Assembly: GCF_029543245.1 (NCBI RefSeq)
Contig: NZ_JARQWV010000024.1
Span: forward strand, 1-64,000
Source: Caulobacter endophyticus
Lineage (GTDB): Bacteria; Pseudomonadota; Alphaproteobacteria; Caulobacterales; Caulobacteraceae
Reading direction: 5' to 3'
Length of the DNA stretch: 64,000 bases
The notes beneath the pieces are model-generated. The model saw only the letters and a list, made by a program, of their open reading frames with translations. It was not told where the DNA came from and did not search any database. Shown piece by piece: positions 25,224 to 34,513 of this stretch (positions are counted from its first letter, which is position 1; each line of letters begins with the position of its first letter). The position numbers and the translations under genes are program-made.

Positions 25224-25658
25224 ATGGCCGTCACCGAGACCCTGAAGAGCACCGTCGAGCAGTACACCTCCGCCAGCAACCAGGCGTTCAAGGATGGTGT
25301 CGACAAGTCCCTCGCCGCCCTGGCCGAAGCCAACACCCATTCCAAGAAGAACCTCGAAGCCGTGGTCGCCTCGGTGACCGCCGCCACCAAGGGCGCTGAA
25401 GCCCTGGGCGCCGAAGCCTTCGCCTACTCGAAGAAGGCCGCCGAAGACCAAGTGGCCGCCGCCAAGGCGCTCGCCGCCGCCAAGAGCGTGCAGGAAGCCG
25501 TCGAGCTGCAGACCGCCTGGGCCAAGTCGGCCCTGGAAGCCTACATCGCCCAGCTGAGCAAGGCCTCGGAGATCGTCTCGGCCTCGATCAAGGACTCGGT
25601 GAAGCCGCTGAACGAGCGCGTCACCGCCACGGTCGAGAAGTTCCAGGCCGCTCGCTAA
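25224..25658 (+). CDS. Phasin-family protein
   Basis: A 144-residue Ala-rich, nearly all-helical protein of the phasin family, which coats polyhydroxyalkanoate granules. The phasin_2 region covers most of the chain (QYTSASNQAFKDGVDKSLAAL, AVVASVTAATKGAEALGAEA, VQEAVELQTAWAKSALEAY, NERVTATVEKFQAAR). The ATG at 25224 follows AGGAG by eight bases. TGC-rich palindromic sequence at 25085-25120 (for example GTGCGCTGCAC) is a possible PhaR-type operator; this is tentative. Confidence 0.85.
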   Translation: MAVTETLKSTVEQYTSASNQAFKDGVDKSLAALAEANTHSKKNLEAVVASVTAATKGAEALGAEAFAYSKKAAEDQVAAAKALAAAKSVQEAVELQTAWAKSALEAYIAQLSKASEIVSASIKDSVKPLNERVTATVEKFQAAR

Positions 25659-25670
25659 TTCGAAATTCGG

Positions 25671-25827
25671 AACGGCCCCGCTTGCGGGCCGTTTCCAAGT
25701 CTACCCAGCCTTCAGGCTCGGACCTCGCGGTCCGGGCCTTTTTTCTTGTGCGCCTTGGCCCGGACCCTGGGGCCGGGCCTTTTTTCTTGTGCGCCTGGGG
25801 CCGGACCCCGCGTCCGGGCCTTTTTCC
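25671..25827 (+). terminator. Array of tandem terminators after the phasin gene
   Basis: A first hairpin (25671-25694) is followed by three consecutive terminator-like units: stems 25714-25739, 25757-25779 and 25799-25820. Each ends in GGGCC plus five or six T. Units one and two share the identical tail GGGCCTTTTTTCTTGTGCGCC, so the array looks like a tandem duplication of one terminator. Confidence 0.8.
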
Positions 25828-25881
25828 TTGTACGAAGGCCCGCCCTTGCTAAGCATGCGCTCTCGGTAAGGGAGCGTTTGA

Positions 25882-26340
25882 ATGTCGAAGGTGGAAGAGC
25901 GTCTGGCGGGTCTGGGGATCACGCTTCCGCAGCCGGTGGCCCCGGTGGCCAACTATGTGCCGTTCGTGCGCTCGGGCAACCTCGTCCACATCTCTGGCCA
26001 GATTTCGATCGACCCGGCCGGCGGCATCAAGGGCACGGTCGGCGTCGACGTCGACCTTGAAACCGCCCAGAAGGCCGCGCGCCTGTGCGGCGTGAACCTG
26101 CTGGCCCAGATCAAGGCCGCGGTCGGCGACCTCGACAAGGTGGCCCGGGTGGTCAAGCTGGGCGGCTTCGTGCAGGCCGGCCCCGACTTCATCGACATTC
26201 CCAAGGTCATCAACGGCTGCTCGGACCTGATGGTCGAGGTGTTCGGCGACGCCGGCCGCCACGCCCGTTCGGCTGTCGGCGTCTACAAGCTGCCGCTGGG
26301 CTTCGCCGTCGAGGTCGACGCGGTGGTGGAGGTCTTCTGA
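25882..26340 (+). CDS. RidA/YjgF/YER057c-family protein
   Basis: A 152-residue protein of the RidA superfamily (imine/enamine deaminase fold). Motifs are VANYVPFVRSGNLVHISGQI, NLLAQIKAAVGDLDKVARVV and GRHARSAVGVYKLPLGFAVEV with the conserved Arg. Its length and the LVHISGQISI opening fit the longer bacterial subgroup. The ATG has GGGAG upstream. Its TGA overlaps the next ATG (TGATG), so it is coupled to the phosphodiesterase. Confidence 0.85.
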   Translation: MSKVEERLAGLGITLPQPVAPVANYVPFVRSGNLVHISGQISIDPAGGIKGTVGVDVDLETAQKAARLCGVNLLAQIKAAVGDLDKVARVVKLGGFVQAGPDFIDIPKVINGCSDLMVEVFGDAGRHARSAVGVYKLPLGFAVEVDAVVEVF

Positions 26341-27113
26341 TGCGCGCGCGTCCGCGGCCCGGGACCGAGGTGTTCGGCGAGGCGTGGGAACGCCTCTTCG
26401 ATCCGCCGATCGCGCACCGGGGGCTGTGGACGCAGGGCGGCGCGCCCGAGAACTCGCTGGCCGCCTTCCAGGCCGCCTGCGCGAAAGGCTACTCCATCGA
26501 GCTGGACGTCCAGCTGACGGCCGATGGCCAGGCGGTGGTCTTCCACGACGATCGCCTGGAGCGCCTGACGGGCGTGGAGGGCCGGCTGCGCGATCATACC
26601 GCCGCCGAGCTTTCCGCCATGAAGCTGTCGGGCACGGACGAGACCATCCCGACCCTGGCCGACGCCCTGGCGGTGATCGGTCACCGGGCCATGGTGCAGA
26701 TCGAGCTGAAGACCCCGTTCGGCGAGGTGGGCGAGCTGGAGAAGAAGGTCTCGGAGATCCTGATCGACCACAATGGTCCGATCGCCGTGATCGGCTTCAA
26801 CCCGTACTCCCACGCCTGGTTCGCCGACCATAATCCGCAGGTGCTGCGGGGCCTGGATTCCTACAGCTGGAACGACGAGAACGCCCGCAAGCTGGCGCCG
26901 GAGCTGCGCAAGTCGCTGGCCGCCCTGGAGCAGGTGGAACTGGCGCGGCCGGACTTCCTTGCGTTGGGGCTCGACATGCTGCCCAGCCCGCGAGCCGACG
27001 TCTTCCGCGCCAAGGGCATGCCCATCGTCGCCTGGACGGTGCGCTCGCCCGAGCAGTGGGACGCCGTCTCCGACCATTGCGACAACCTGATCTTCGAGGG
27101 CTTCGCTGCGTGA
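26340..27113 (+). CDS. Glycerophosphodiester phosphodiesterase-family protein
   Basis: A 257-residue GDPD-domain enzyme expected to release glycerol-3-phosphate from phospholipid headgroup diesters. It has IAHRGLW (catalytic HRG), the metal-binding IELDVQLT, FHDDRLERLTG and MVQIELKT. No signal peptide is seen, so it is probably cytoplasmic. The ATG at 26340 shares one base with the RidA stop, and its stop overlaps the next gene's GTG. Confidence 0.85.
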   Translation: MRARPRPGTEVFGEAWERLFDPPIAHRGLWTQGGAPENSLAAFQAACAKGYSIELDVQLTADGQAVVFHDDRLERLTGVEGRLRDHTAAELSAMKLSGTDETIPTLADALAVIGHRAMVQIELKTPFGEVGELEKKVSEILIDHNGPIAVIGFNPYSHAWFADHNPQVLRGLDSYSWNDENARKLAPELRKSLAALEQVELARPDFLALGLDMLPSPRADVFRAKGMPIVAWTVRSPEQWDAVSDHCDNLIFEGFAA

Positions 27114-28270
27114 GTTCGCTTAAGGCGGAGGTGCGCGTTCACCGCCGCATCGCCGATATCGGCCGCGAGGCCTGGGACGCCTGCGCCGGCGCTTCCGGCG
27201 ATCCCTTCGTCAGTTTCGACTTCCTCGACATCCTCGAAGAGAGCGGCTGCGCGGCCGATCGCACCGGCTGGGCGCCGCATCACGTCAGCGTCTCCGACAC
27301 CGACGGCGCTATCGCCGGGGTGATGCCGCTCTATCTGAAGAACCACAGCCAGGGCGAATACGTCTTCGACCACGCCTGGGCCGACGCCTACGAACGGGCA
27401 GGGGGCAGCTATTATCCCAAGCTCCAGTGCTCGGCGCCGTTCTCGCCGGTCACCGGCCCGCGCCTGATCGCCCGGCCCGACGCCGATCCCGACGAGGCGC
27501 GTTCGGCCCTCCTGGGCGGAGCGCTGACCCTTTGCGAGCGCATCGGCGCCTCGTCGCTGCACGTGACCTTCCCGACGGAGGACGAGTGGGACTGGATGGG
27601 CGACCGCGGCCTGCTGCGCCGGCAGGACCAGCAGTATCACTGGGAGAACGCCGGCTACGCCACGTTCGACGACTTCCTGGCGGCCCTGTCCTCCAACCGC
27701 CGCAAGACCATCCGCCGTGAGCGTCGCGACGCCCAGGATGGGCTGGAGATCGTGGCCCTGAGCGGCGAGGCGCTTACCCACGAACACTGGGACGCCTTCT
27801 TCGGCTTCTACATGGACACCGGCGCCCGCAAGTGGGGGCGGCCCTATCTGAACCGCCGCTTCTTCTCGCTGCTGCACGAGCGGATGGCCGACAAGGTGCT
27901 GCTGATCCTGGCCCGGCGGCCGGGCGGGCCGTGGATCGCCGGCGCGCTGAACCTGCTCGGCCGCGATTGCCTCTACGGCCGCCACTGGGGCTGCACCGAG
28001 GACGTGCCGTTCCTGCATTTCGAGCTCTGCTACTACCAGGCCATCGAGCACGCGATCCGCCTTGGCCTGCCGCGCGTCGAGGCCGGCGCGCAAGGCCAGC
28101 ACAAGATCGCCCGCGGCTACCTGCCCAGCGCCGTCTACTCGGCCCACTGGATCGCCGACCCGGCGCTACGCGAGCCCGTCGCCCGCTACCTGGAGCGCGA
28201 GCGCGAGGCGGTGGCGGAGGACATGGTAATGCTCACCGAGGAGTATTCGCCCTTCCGGCACGAAACCTAG
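27110..28270 (+). CDS. FemAB-like GNAT protein (DUF482/peptidogalycan biosynthesis family)
   Basis: A 386-residue protein of the DUF482 family (COG3146), predicted to be an acyl/aminoacyltransferase with two GNAT folds. Recognisable stretches are GDPFVSFDFLDILEESGCA, HAWADAYERAGGSYYPKLQC, SNRRKTIRRERRDAQ, LYGRHWGC and RVEAGAQGQHKIARGY. It starts at GTG (27110), overlapping the phosphodiesterase TGA (GTGA). The natural acceptor is unknown. Confidence 0.8.
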   Translation: MSSLKAEVRVHRRIADIGREAWDACAGASGDPFVSFDFLDILEESGCAADRTGWAPHHVSVSDTDGAIAGVMPLYLKNHSQGEYVFDHAWADAYERAGGSYYPKLQCSAPFSPVTGPRLIARPDADPDEARSALLGGALTLCERIGASSLHVTFPTEDEWDWMGDRGLLRRQDQQYHWENAGYATFDDFLAALSSNRRKTIRRERRDAQDGLEIVALSGEALTHEHWDAFFGFYMDTGARKWGRPYLNRRFFSLLHERMADKVLLILARRPGGPWIAGALNLLGRDCLYGRHWGCTEDVPFLHFELCYYQAIEHAIRLGLPRVEAGAQGQHKIARGYLPSAVYSAHWIADPALREPVARYLEREREAVAEDMVMLTEEYSPFRHET

Positions 28271-28339
28271 AACACGCTGGTGAGGGCGTTGGTGGAGTGG
28301 TGGCGCAGTCCCGCTCAAGTCCGCCAACCTCACCCGAAG

Positions 28340-28825
28340 TTAGTGCAGGCTGACCTCGGCCACCTTGTCGCGATAGTCGCGTTTCGGGTCATGGCCCAGC
28401 ATCAGCTTCATGCCGGCGAACAGGCTGTTCTCGTTAAGCCAGATCCGCGCGTGCTCGGGCTCGAAGCGCAGCAGGCGAAGCGCCGGATCGGTCTTGCCGG
28501 TGAACCAGGCGGCCACGAACGGGCTCCAGAGGCCGTCTATGGCCTGGCGGTCGTTGTCGATGCGCAGGCGGCCGTCGATCTCGGCGAACAGGTCGTGGCC
28601 CTTGGAGGCGAAGTGCATCACCGCGTCGCGCTCGTGGTGTAGGGCGGCGACCATGTCGCAGTCGGCCGAGGTGAAGATCCACAGCGGGCCGCCTTGCTCG
28701 CCCTCCATCAGGGCGGTCATGGGCTGGCTGTGGCCGCCCTCGACATCGGGCAGGCCCAGCATGACGGTGCGGTCGGCCTTCAGGGCCTTCCAGAACTTGG
28801 TGGTGAGATCGGCTTCCTTGGACAT
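28340..28825 (-). CDS. Pyridoxamine 5'-phosphate oxidase-like (general stress protein 26 type)
   Basis: A 161-residue split-barrel flavin-binding family protein. It has MLGLPDVEGGHSQPMTALM, GPLWIFTSADCDM and LWSPFVAAWFTGKTDPALRLLRF, which match the bacterial GSP26-like group. The Shine-Dalgarno GGGAGG lies upstream of the ATG at 28825. It is a single-gene unit, and its exact ligand (FMN, FAD or F420-like) cannot be read here. Confidence 0.75.
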   Translation of the reverse strand: MSKEADLTTKFWKALKADRTVMLGLPDVEGGHSQPMTALMEGEQGGPLWIFTSADCDMVAALHHERDAVMHFASKGHDLFAEIDGRLRIDNDRQAIDGLWSPFVAAWFTGKTDPALRLLRFEPEHARIWLNENSLFAGMKLMLGHDPKRDYRDKVAEVSLH

Positions 28826-28875
28826 GGTCTTGTCCTCCCACCGTCAGAACGTGGCCGCGCCCGGCGCCGTTCCCG

Positions 28876-29466
28876 TCAGGAGCGGTCCCAGGCCGCCTTC
28901 AGCAGGGCCTTAACCTCGTCGTCGACCTCGGCCGGGGAAGCCAGGGCCAGCTTGGCCTTCAGCCGCTCGGACCAGCTCTCGTTCTTCGGCTCTGACAGGC
29001 GAGGGGAGGCGTCGGGCGTCAGGGCCAGGCCCAGCGACACCGTTCCGCCCTTGATGGGGCGTGCGGCCGCAAACTGCACCTTGTTGGACCAGGCGGTGAA
29101 GGCCTTGCGCTGGCCCGTGACCAGTCCCGGGAAATCTGCCACGGCCGCCTCGATCGCCGCCAGGATCGCGGTCGAGGCCGGGTCGGTCCACAGCGCCGCG
29201 CGCAGGCCCTCGGCGTCGTCCCAGCCCAGTTCGGACGGGAAGGCGACGCCCAGAATGTGCGCCGCTCGGTTCACGCCAAGACCATGATTGGCCTTCAGCC
29301 AGTCGATGCGGGCCTTGGGTTTGGTCTCCTTGCAGTCGCGGCGGACGATCTCGACCCACTGCTCCAGGGTCTTGCCGGTGTCGCGCTCGAGGCTCGCCTG
29401 CACCGAGGCGAACCACTTCTTCTGGCGTTCGGTCAGGCCCTGGCCCGTCTCGTCGGTCTTGCCCAT
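28876..29466 (-). CDS. DUF4287 + DUF5655 protein
   Basis: A 196-residue soluble protein with an N-terminal DUF4287 region (FASVQASLERDTGKTLEQWV, KPKARIDWLKANHGLGVNRA) and a C-terminal DUF5655-like region (TGQRKAFTAWSNKVQFAAAR to KALLKAAWDRS). The function is unknown. The ATG at 29466 has GGGAGGG upstream; longer in-frame readings run into the promoter of the divergent HIT gene and are rejected. Confidence 0.75.
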   Translation of the reverse strand: MGKTDETGQGLTERQKKWFASVQASLERDTGKTLEQWVEIVRRDCKETKPKARIDWLKANHGLGVNRAAHILGVAFPSELGWDDAEGLRAALWTDPASTAILAAIEAAVADFPGLVTGQRKAFTAWSNKVQFAAARPIKGGTVSLGLALTPDASPRLSEPKNESWSERLKAKLALASPAEVDDEVKALLKAAWDRS

Positions 29467-29520
29467 GCTTGCGCGCCCTCCCTGGTTTGCTAGAGCCTGT
29501 CCCACGCAATGGAGACGACC

Positions 29521-29952
29521 ATGAGCCTTCACGGAACCTACGACCCGGACAATATCTTCGCCAAGATCGTTTGCGGCGAGATCCCGAGCGTGAAGGTGTT
29601 CGAGGACGACGAGGTCCTGGCCTTCATGGACGCCTTCCCGCAGTCGCGCGGCCACCTGCTGGTGATCTCCAAGACCTCCAAGGCGCGCAATGTGTTGGAA
29701 GCCGAGCCCAAGACCCTGGGCCGCCTGATCGGCGCGGTGCAGAAGGCGGCCCGGGCCGTCACCAAGGCGCTGGACCCGGCAGGCGTGGTCGTCACCCAGT
29801 TCAACGGCGCGCCAGCGGGGCAGAGCGTCTTCCACCTGCATTTCCACGTCATTCCTCGATACGAAAACGAGGACCTGGGGCGGCATGGCGAAGGCATGGC
29901 CGATATCGAGGAGCTGAAGGCCCTGGCCGCCAAGATCAGCGCGGCGCTCTAG
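29521..29952 (+). CDS. HIT-family nucleotide-binding protein
   Basis: A 143-residue histidine-triad protein. It has IFAKIVCGEIPSVKVFEDDEVLAFMD near the N-terminus and the catalytic triad HLHFHVIPRY at about residue 104. Such proteins hydrolyse nucleoside phosphoramidates or adenylated intermediates. The ATG at 29521 is preferred over 29509 because GGAG then lies six bases upstream. Confidence 0.85.
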   Translation: MSLHGTYDPDNIFAKIVCGEIPSVKVFEDDEVLAFMDAFPQSRGHLLVISKTSKARNVLEAEPKTLGRLIGAVQKAARAVTKALDPAGVVVTQFNGAPAGQSVFHLHFHVIPRYENEDLGRHGEGMADIEELKALAAKISAAL

Positions 29953-29964
29953 GGCGGACACTTG

Positions 29965-30630
29965 GTGCGCTCGCTCCTCGACCTGCTGGATGAGACGGAT
30001 TCCGCCTTGCCGCTGCTGCGGACCTGGATCGACGATCCGGCGGGCAACGGCGGTGTGTTGCTGCCGCCCGACCAGAGGATGCGGATCGAGACGCTGACGG
30101 GCCTGCAGGTCACTACGCGCTCGATGCTCGGCGCGATCGCTTACGAGACCGGCGGCGTGGCGGTGGCGGACGGCTTCCTGCGGCTGCTCGGTGGGGGCCT
30201 TGTCCGCTCGCTTCCGCAGACCGCCGCGCTGACCGGCGCGCCTCTCGACGGCAGCTACCCTGATGTGATCGTCGTGGCCGATGACGTCTTAGGCGGGCTG
30301 TTCGCGCTCAATGGAGGGCGGTTCGGCGCGGGCCGGCCGGGCGAGGTCTTCCATCTGGCGGCTGACGACATCGCCTGGGCGCCGCTCGGCGTCGGCTATG
30401 CGGATTTCGTCGAGTGGTGCCTGACGGGCGACCTGAAGCAGCTCTACGAGCCGTTCGCGCACCTCGACGAATATGAAGCGCGGCCGCGTCCCGCCTTCGA
30501 CGAGGCATACGCGTTCTACCCCTTCCTGTGGTCGAGGGAGGCGAGGGAGGGGCGACCGAGCGTATCCGTGGTCAGCGCCGCCGAAAGTCTGAGACTTCGT
30601 CTCGATTTCTGCGGGTTTACCGTCGGCTAG
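29965..30630 (+). CDS. DUF2625-family protein
   Basis: A 221-residue protein matching the DUF2625 family, with GGVLLPPDQRMRIETLTGLQ, SMLGAIAYETGGV, VVADDVLGGLFALNGGRFG and VGYADFVEWCLTGDLKQLYE. It starts at GTG 29965 (AGGGCGG at seven bases), or at TTG 29962 one codon earlier. The family is found near polymorphic-toxin/immunity genes in some bacteria and resembles SMI1/KNR4-like folds, but no toxin is adjacent. Confidence 0.65.
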   Translation: MRSLLDLLDETDSALPLLRTWIDDPAGNGGVLLPPDQRMRIETLTGLQVTTRSMLGAIAYETGGVAVADGFLRLLGGGLVRSLPQTAALTGAPLDGSYPDVIVVADDVLGGLFALNGGRFGAGRPGEVFHLAADDIAWAPLGVGYADFVEWCLTGDLKQLYEPFAHLDEYEARPRPAFDEAYAFYPFLWSREAREGRPSVSVVSAAESLRLRLDFCGFTVG

Positions 30631-30653
30631 CGGTCATTGTCGAAGGCCAATCT

Positions 30654-30995
30654 TCAGGGCAGCAGCTTGATCAGCGCGGTCGAGATCGACACCAGCACCG
30701 CCATGCCGCCCAGCAGCGCCCAGCCCTGAAGGCGGATCTTCTCGCTGAGGTCAGCGCGGATACGGGCCTCGGTAAGAGCGAGTTCACTGCGGACCGAGGC
30801 GATCTCGCCTTTGAGTTCGCTCTTCAGTTCGGTCTTTACGGCTTGAAGCTCTGAACGTGTCGCCAGTTCGCTGATGTCGGGAAGCATCGTCGTCTGCTGC
30901 ACCAGTTCCACGACAGCCTCGGCTGCGCGCGCCTCCATCCCTGCCTCACGCAGGCGCTTTGAAGCGCTCAGGGTGTCGAAGGGAATGTTGCTCAT
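30654..30995 (-). CDS. Coiled-coil protein with C-terminal membrane anchor (DUF1640/CCDC90-like)
   Basis: A 113-residue protein. An N-terminal helical region (DTLSASKRLREAGMEARAAE and AVVELVQQ) precedes a long charged coiled coil (ELQAVKTELKSELKGEIASV) and a C-terminal transmembrane helix (WALLGGMAVLVSISTALIKLL). This order matches the DUF1640/CCDC90 family related to the mitochondrial calcium uniporter regulator MCUR1. The bacterial role is unknown. Confidence 0.7.
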   Translation of the reverse strand: MSNIPFDTLSASKRLREAGMEARAAEAVVELVQQTTMLPDISELATRSELQAVKTELKSELKGEIASVRSELALTEARIRADLSEKIRLQGWALLGGMAVLVSISTALIKLLP

Positions 30996-31116
30996 GAACT
31001 CACGCTACTCGTTTGTTCTTGTTTTGTCTACATCCCTTGCGTGAGCGCAAGCGAACCTTTCCGGGCCTGGGGCTTTCCCAGAAGGTCCAGCTTCAGCGGC
31101 CGGTGAAGGATAGCGA

Positions 31117-31554
31117 ATGACCGATCCCCTGGCCCGGCGCGGGCTTTACCGTCTCGTCTACGCCAGTCGGGCGGCCGATCCGGCGGCCATCGACGAGACC
31201 CTGCGGGCGGTGGTCGTCAAGTCGATCCAGAACAATCGCATCGACGACATCACCGGCTTTCTGGCGGCCGGGGAGGGGCGGTTCCTGCAGGTGCTGGAAG
31301 GGCCCGGCCAGACCGTCGCCCAGGCCTATGAGCGGATCGGCGCCGACCCGCGCCACGACGAGGTGGTGCTGATCGCCGACGGCCCGGCCGAGCGGCGGCT
31401 GTTCAGCGACTGGAACATGGGCCAGCGGCGGCTTGAGGCGGAAGACGCCTCGGCGCTGTCGGAGGTGGGGTTGGAGCACTTCACGCCGGCGGGCTTGGAC
31501 GAGGAGCGGGCGATCCGCCTGCTGTCGCTGCTGGGCGCACGCCACCTGCGCTAA
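31117..31554 (+). CDS. Stand-alone BLUF blue-light photoreceptor
   Basis: A 145-residue protein consisting essentially of one BLUF domain plus a C-terminal tail. The photoactive residues are visible: Tyr in LVYASRA (Y15), Asn in NNRIDDITGFL (N40) and Gln in FLQVLEG (Q58). The domain binds FAD and switches hydrogen bonding on blue-light absorption. No EAL/GGDEF or other output domain is fused, so it probably signals by protein contact. It is alone between a terminator and a divergent coiled-coil gene. Confidence 0.9.
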   Translation: MTDPLARRGLYRLVYASRAADPAAIDETLRAVVVKSIQNNRIDDITGFLAAGEGRFLQVLEGPGQTVAQAYERIGADPRHDEVVLIADGPAERRLFSDWNMGQRRLEAEDASALSEVGLEHFTPAGLDEERAIRLLSLLGARHLR

Positions 31555-31570
31555 GGCGCCAAGCCCCAAA

Positions 31571-31602
31571 GAAAAAGGCCCGGATCGCTCCGGGCCTTTC
31601 CA
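31571..31602. terminator. Bidirectional intrinsic terminator between BLUF and clpA
   Basis: An 11-bp perfect stem (31574-31584 with 31589-31599, loop TCGC) has AAAAA to its left and TTT to its right. It terminates clpA on the minus strand (TTTTTCTTT tail) and the BLUF gene on the plus strand. Confidence 0.85.
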
Positions 31603-31622
31603 TGTTCAGGCAGCTTCCAGCC

Positions 31623-33944
31623 TCATTCGGCCAGGGCCGGCTCCTCGGCGTCGTCCGACTTGCCGGACTTGCCTTCCGAGGCGCTTTCGATCTCGAAGCC
31701 GATCTTGCCGTTCTCGAGCACCACCTTGACGTGGCCCCCGCGGGTCAGGCGGCCGAACAGGATGTCGTCGGCCAGCGGCTTCTTGATGTGCTCCTGGATG
31801 ACCCGGGCCAGCGGACGGGCGCCGTAGAGCTCGTCGAAGCCGTTCTTGGCCAGCCAGTCGGCCGCGTCGTCGGCCAGTTCGATCGTGATATTGCGGTCGG
31901 CGAGTTGCGCCTCCAGTTGCATGACGAACTTCTGCACGACCTGGCGGATGATCTCCGGCGTCAGCGGCTTGAAGGCCACGACGGCGTCCAGGCGGTTGCG
32001 GAACTCCGGCGTGAACAGGCGCTTGAGCGCGGCGTCCTCTTCGCCCTCGACCTTCGACCGGCCGAAGCCGATCGAGTTGCGCTGGGCGTCGGAGGCCCCC
32101 GCATTGGTGGTCATGATCAGGACCACGTTGCGGAAGTCGACCTTCTTGCCGTTGCTGTCGGTCAGGGTGCCGTTGTCCATCACCTGCAGCAGGATGTTGT
32201 AGACATCCCCGTGCGCCTTCTCGATCTCGTCGAGCAGGACGACGGCGTGCGGGTGCTGGTCGACCGCGTCGGTCAGCTGGCCGCCCTGGTCGAAGCCGAC
32301 ATAGCCGGGAGGGGCGCCGATCAGGCGGCTCACGGTATGGCGCTCCATGTATTCCGACATGTCGAAGCGCAGCATCTCGATGCCCAGGGTCTGGGCCAGC
32401 TGCTTGGCGGCTTCGGTCTTACCGACGCCGGTCGGGCCGCTGAACAGATACGAGCCGATCGGCTTGTTCGGTTCGCGCAGGCCGGCGCGCGCCAGTTTCA
32501 TGGCGGCCGACAGCTGGATCAGGGCCTCTTCCTGGCCGAACACGGCGCGCTTCAGGTCGTTCTCGAGTTCCTTCAGGGCCTCGGTGTCCGACTTGCTGAC
32601 CGACTTGGGCGGGATACGGGCGATCTTGGCGACGACGGCCTCGATCTCCTTGACGCCGATGGTCTTCTTGCGACGGCTTTCCGGCAGCAGCATCTGGCCC
32701 GCGCCCGCCTCGTCGATCACGTCGATCGCCTTGTCGGGCAGCTTGCGGTCGGTGATGTACTTGGCCGACAGCTCAACGGCGACCTTGAGGGCCTCGTTGG
32801 TGTATTTCAGCTTGTGGAAGTCCTCGTAGTAGGTCTTCAGGCCCTTGAGGATCTTGATGGTGTCTTCCACCGTCGGCTCGTTCACGTCGATCTTCTGGAA
32901 GCGACGGACCAGGGCCCGGTCCTTTTCGAAGTGCTGGCGGAACTCCTTGTAGGTGGTCGAGCCCATGCAGCGCAGGGTGCCCGAGGCCAGGGCGGGCTTG
33001 AGCAGGTTCGACGCGTCCATCGCCCCGCCGCTGGTCGCGCCGGCGCCGATGACGGTGTGGATCTCGTCGATGAACAGCACCGCGTTCGGGTGGTTCTCGA
33101 GCTCCTTGACCACCTGCTTGACGCGTTCCTCGAAGTCGCCGCGATAGCGGGTGCCGGCCAGCAGCGCGCCCATGTCGAGCGAGTAGATGGTGGCTTCCGC
33201 CAGGACTTCAGGCACCTGGTGGGTGATGATCTTGCGCGCCAGGCCTTCGGCGATGGCGGTCTTGCCGACGCCGGGGTCGCCCACGAGCAGCGGGTTGTTC
33301 TTGGTGCGACGGCAGAGGATCTGGATCGCGCGTTCCACTTCGTTCGCGCGGCCGATCAGCGGGTCGACCTTGCCCTGGCGGGCCTTTTCGTTGAGGTCGA
33401 CGCAATAGGCCTCGAGGGCCTCGCCGCCGGTCTTGGTGTTGGGCTTTTCCTGATCTTCCTCGACCGCGGTCGCGCCCTTGGCGGCCTTGGGCTCCGAAGC
33501 GCCGGCCTTCTTGGCGATGCCGTGGGCGATGAAGTTCACCGCGTCGTACCGCGTCATGTCCTGCTCCTGCAGGAAGTAGGCGGCGTGGCTCTCGCGTTCG
33601 GAGAAGATGGCGACCAGGACGTTGGCGCCGGTCACTTCCTCGCGGCCGGACGACTGGACGTGGATCACGGCGCGCTGGATCACGCGCTGGAAGCCCGCCG
33701 TGGGCTTGGCGTCCTCTTCGTCGTCGACCACCAGGGACGACAGTTCGACGTCGAGATAGTTGACCAGGCTCTTCTTCAGGGCGGCCAGGTCCACGTCGCA
33801 GGCGCGCATGACGCCGGCGGCGTCGTCGTCGTCGGTCAGCGACAGCAGAAGGTGTTCGAGGGTCGCGTACTCATGCTTTCGCTGATTGGCGTACGCGACG
33901 GCGCGATGCAGGGATTCTTCGAGAGGACGCGAAAAAGAGGGCAA
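31623..33944 (-). CDS. clpA: ATP-dependent Clp protease ATP-binding subunit ClpA
   Basis: A 773-residue AAA+ unfoldase that feeds substrates to ClpP. It has an N-domain (about 1-140), a first AAA+ module with [13 protein letters not shown], and a second with [14 protein letters not shown]. An IGFG loop (NSIGFGRSK) contacts ClpP. The start is TTG at 33944, giving [22 protein letters not shown] lies seven bases before it, and upstream residues read from ORF extension are not ClpA-like. It is directly downstream of clpS. Confidence 0.95.
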   Translation of the reverse strand: MPSFSRPLEESLHRAVAYANQRKHEYATLEHLLLSLTDDDDAAGVMRACDVDLAALKKSLVNYLDVELSSLVVDDEEDAKPTAGFQRVIQRAVIHVQSSGREEVTGANVLVAIFSERESHAAYFLQEQDMTRYDAVNFIAHGIAKKAGASEPKAAKGATAVEEDQEKPNTKTGGEALEAYCVDLNEKARQGKVDPLIGRANEVERAIQILCRRTKNNPLLVGDPGVGKTAIAEGLARKIITHQVPEVLAEATIYSLDMGALLAGTRYRGDFEERVKQVVKELENHPNAVLFIDEIHTVIGAGATSGGAMDASNLLKPALASGTLRCMGSTTYKEFRQHFEKDRALVRRFQKIDVNEPTVEDTIKILKGLKTYYEDFHKLKYTNEALKVAVELSAKYITDRKLPDKAIDVIDEAGAGQMLLPESRRKKTIGVKEIEAVVAKIARIPPKSVSKSDTEALKELENDLKRAVFGQEEALIQLSAAMKLARAGLREPNKPIGSYLFSGPTGVGKTEAAKQLAQTLGIEMLRFDMSEYMERHTVSRLIGAPPGYVGFDQGGQLTDAVDQHPHAVVLLDEIEKAHGDVYNILLQVMDNGTLTDSNGKKVDFRNVVLIMTTNAGASDAQRNSIGFGRSKVEGEEDAALKRLFTPEFRNRLDAVVAFKPLTPEIIRQVVQKFVMQLEAQLADRNITIELADDAADWLAKNGFDELYGARPLARVIQEHIKKPLADDILFGRLTRGGHVKVVLENGKIGFEIESASEGKSGKSDDAEEPALAE

Positions 33945-33955
33945 GGGGAGGCTCC

Positions 33956-34282
33956 TCAATCCTTTTCCATGGTGCACTGCAGCGGGTGCTGATGTCTGCG
34001 GGCTGAGTCGATCACCTGGGCGACTTTGGTCTCGGCGACTTCGTAGGTGAAAACACCACAGACGCCGACGCCGTTCTGGTGAACGTGCAACATGATCCGT
34101 GTCGCGTCTTCGCGCGACTTGTTGAAGAACCGTTCGAGCACGTAAACGACGAACTCCATGGGGGTGTAGTCGTCGTTCAGGATCAGTACGCGATAAAGCG
34201 AGGGCTTCTGCGTCTTCGGCTTCACTTCCGTGACGACCGAAGAGCCCGCGCCTGTATTTCCGCCTTGCTTTCGCTCGGCCAT
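33956..34282 (-). CDS. clpS: ClpS N-degron adaptor
   Basis: A 108-residue adaptor that delivers N-end-rule substrates to ClpA. The core [20 protein letters not shown] with LERFF, then [20 protein letters not shown] and [20 protein letters not shown], is nearly identical to alphaproteobacterial ClpS. The flexible N-terminus begins MAERKQGG (ATG 34282). An in-frame ATG 14 codons upstream is less likely. The clpA start lies 11 bases after its stop. Confidence 0.95.
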   Translation of the reverse strand: MAERKQGGNTGAGSSVVTEVKPKTQKPSLYRVLILNDDYTPMEFVVYVLERFFNKSREDATRIMLHVHQNGVGVCGVFTYEVAETKVAQVIDSARRHQHPLQCTMEKD

Positions 34283-34513
34283 CGACCGCTTTCTCCCGGC
34301 GGGAAGCAAATCACCCGCCTTCATGAATTAGATATGGAAAAGCGGCGGCTTTGGAAGAGGCCGCCGCCCGACTGCGCCGCTTTAGCACAGGGGCGCCGTC
34401 GAAATCGGCTTCACGTTTGGGAGAGCGGCGAAAGGGGCCTGTGCGTTCCCGCGGCGAGGCTGCGAAATGGTGTGCGGCGCGTTGTCGCGCAAGGGGGCGG
34501 GGGAGCGCTTGTT

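Noticed and set aside
25714-25827. Possible CRISPR-like array
   Set aside because: Only three units, each a terminator hairpin with a T-run, with irregular spacing and no spacers of constant length.
29964-30630. Toxin/immunity pair suggested by the DUF2625 protein
   Set aside because: Neither neighbour (HIT protein, coiled-coil membrane protein) looks like a toxin, and no polymorphic-toxin features are present.
31602-33992. 796-codon open frame antisense to clpA
   Set aside because: High GC at third positions leaves the opposite frame open. The translation is compositionally odd (Val/Asp/Gly/His-rich) with no family motifs, while clpA on the other strand is unmistakable.
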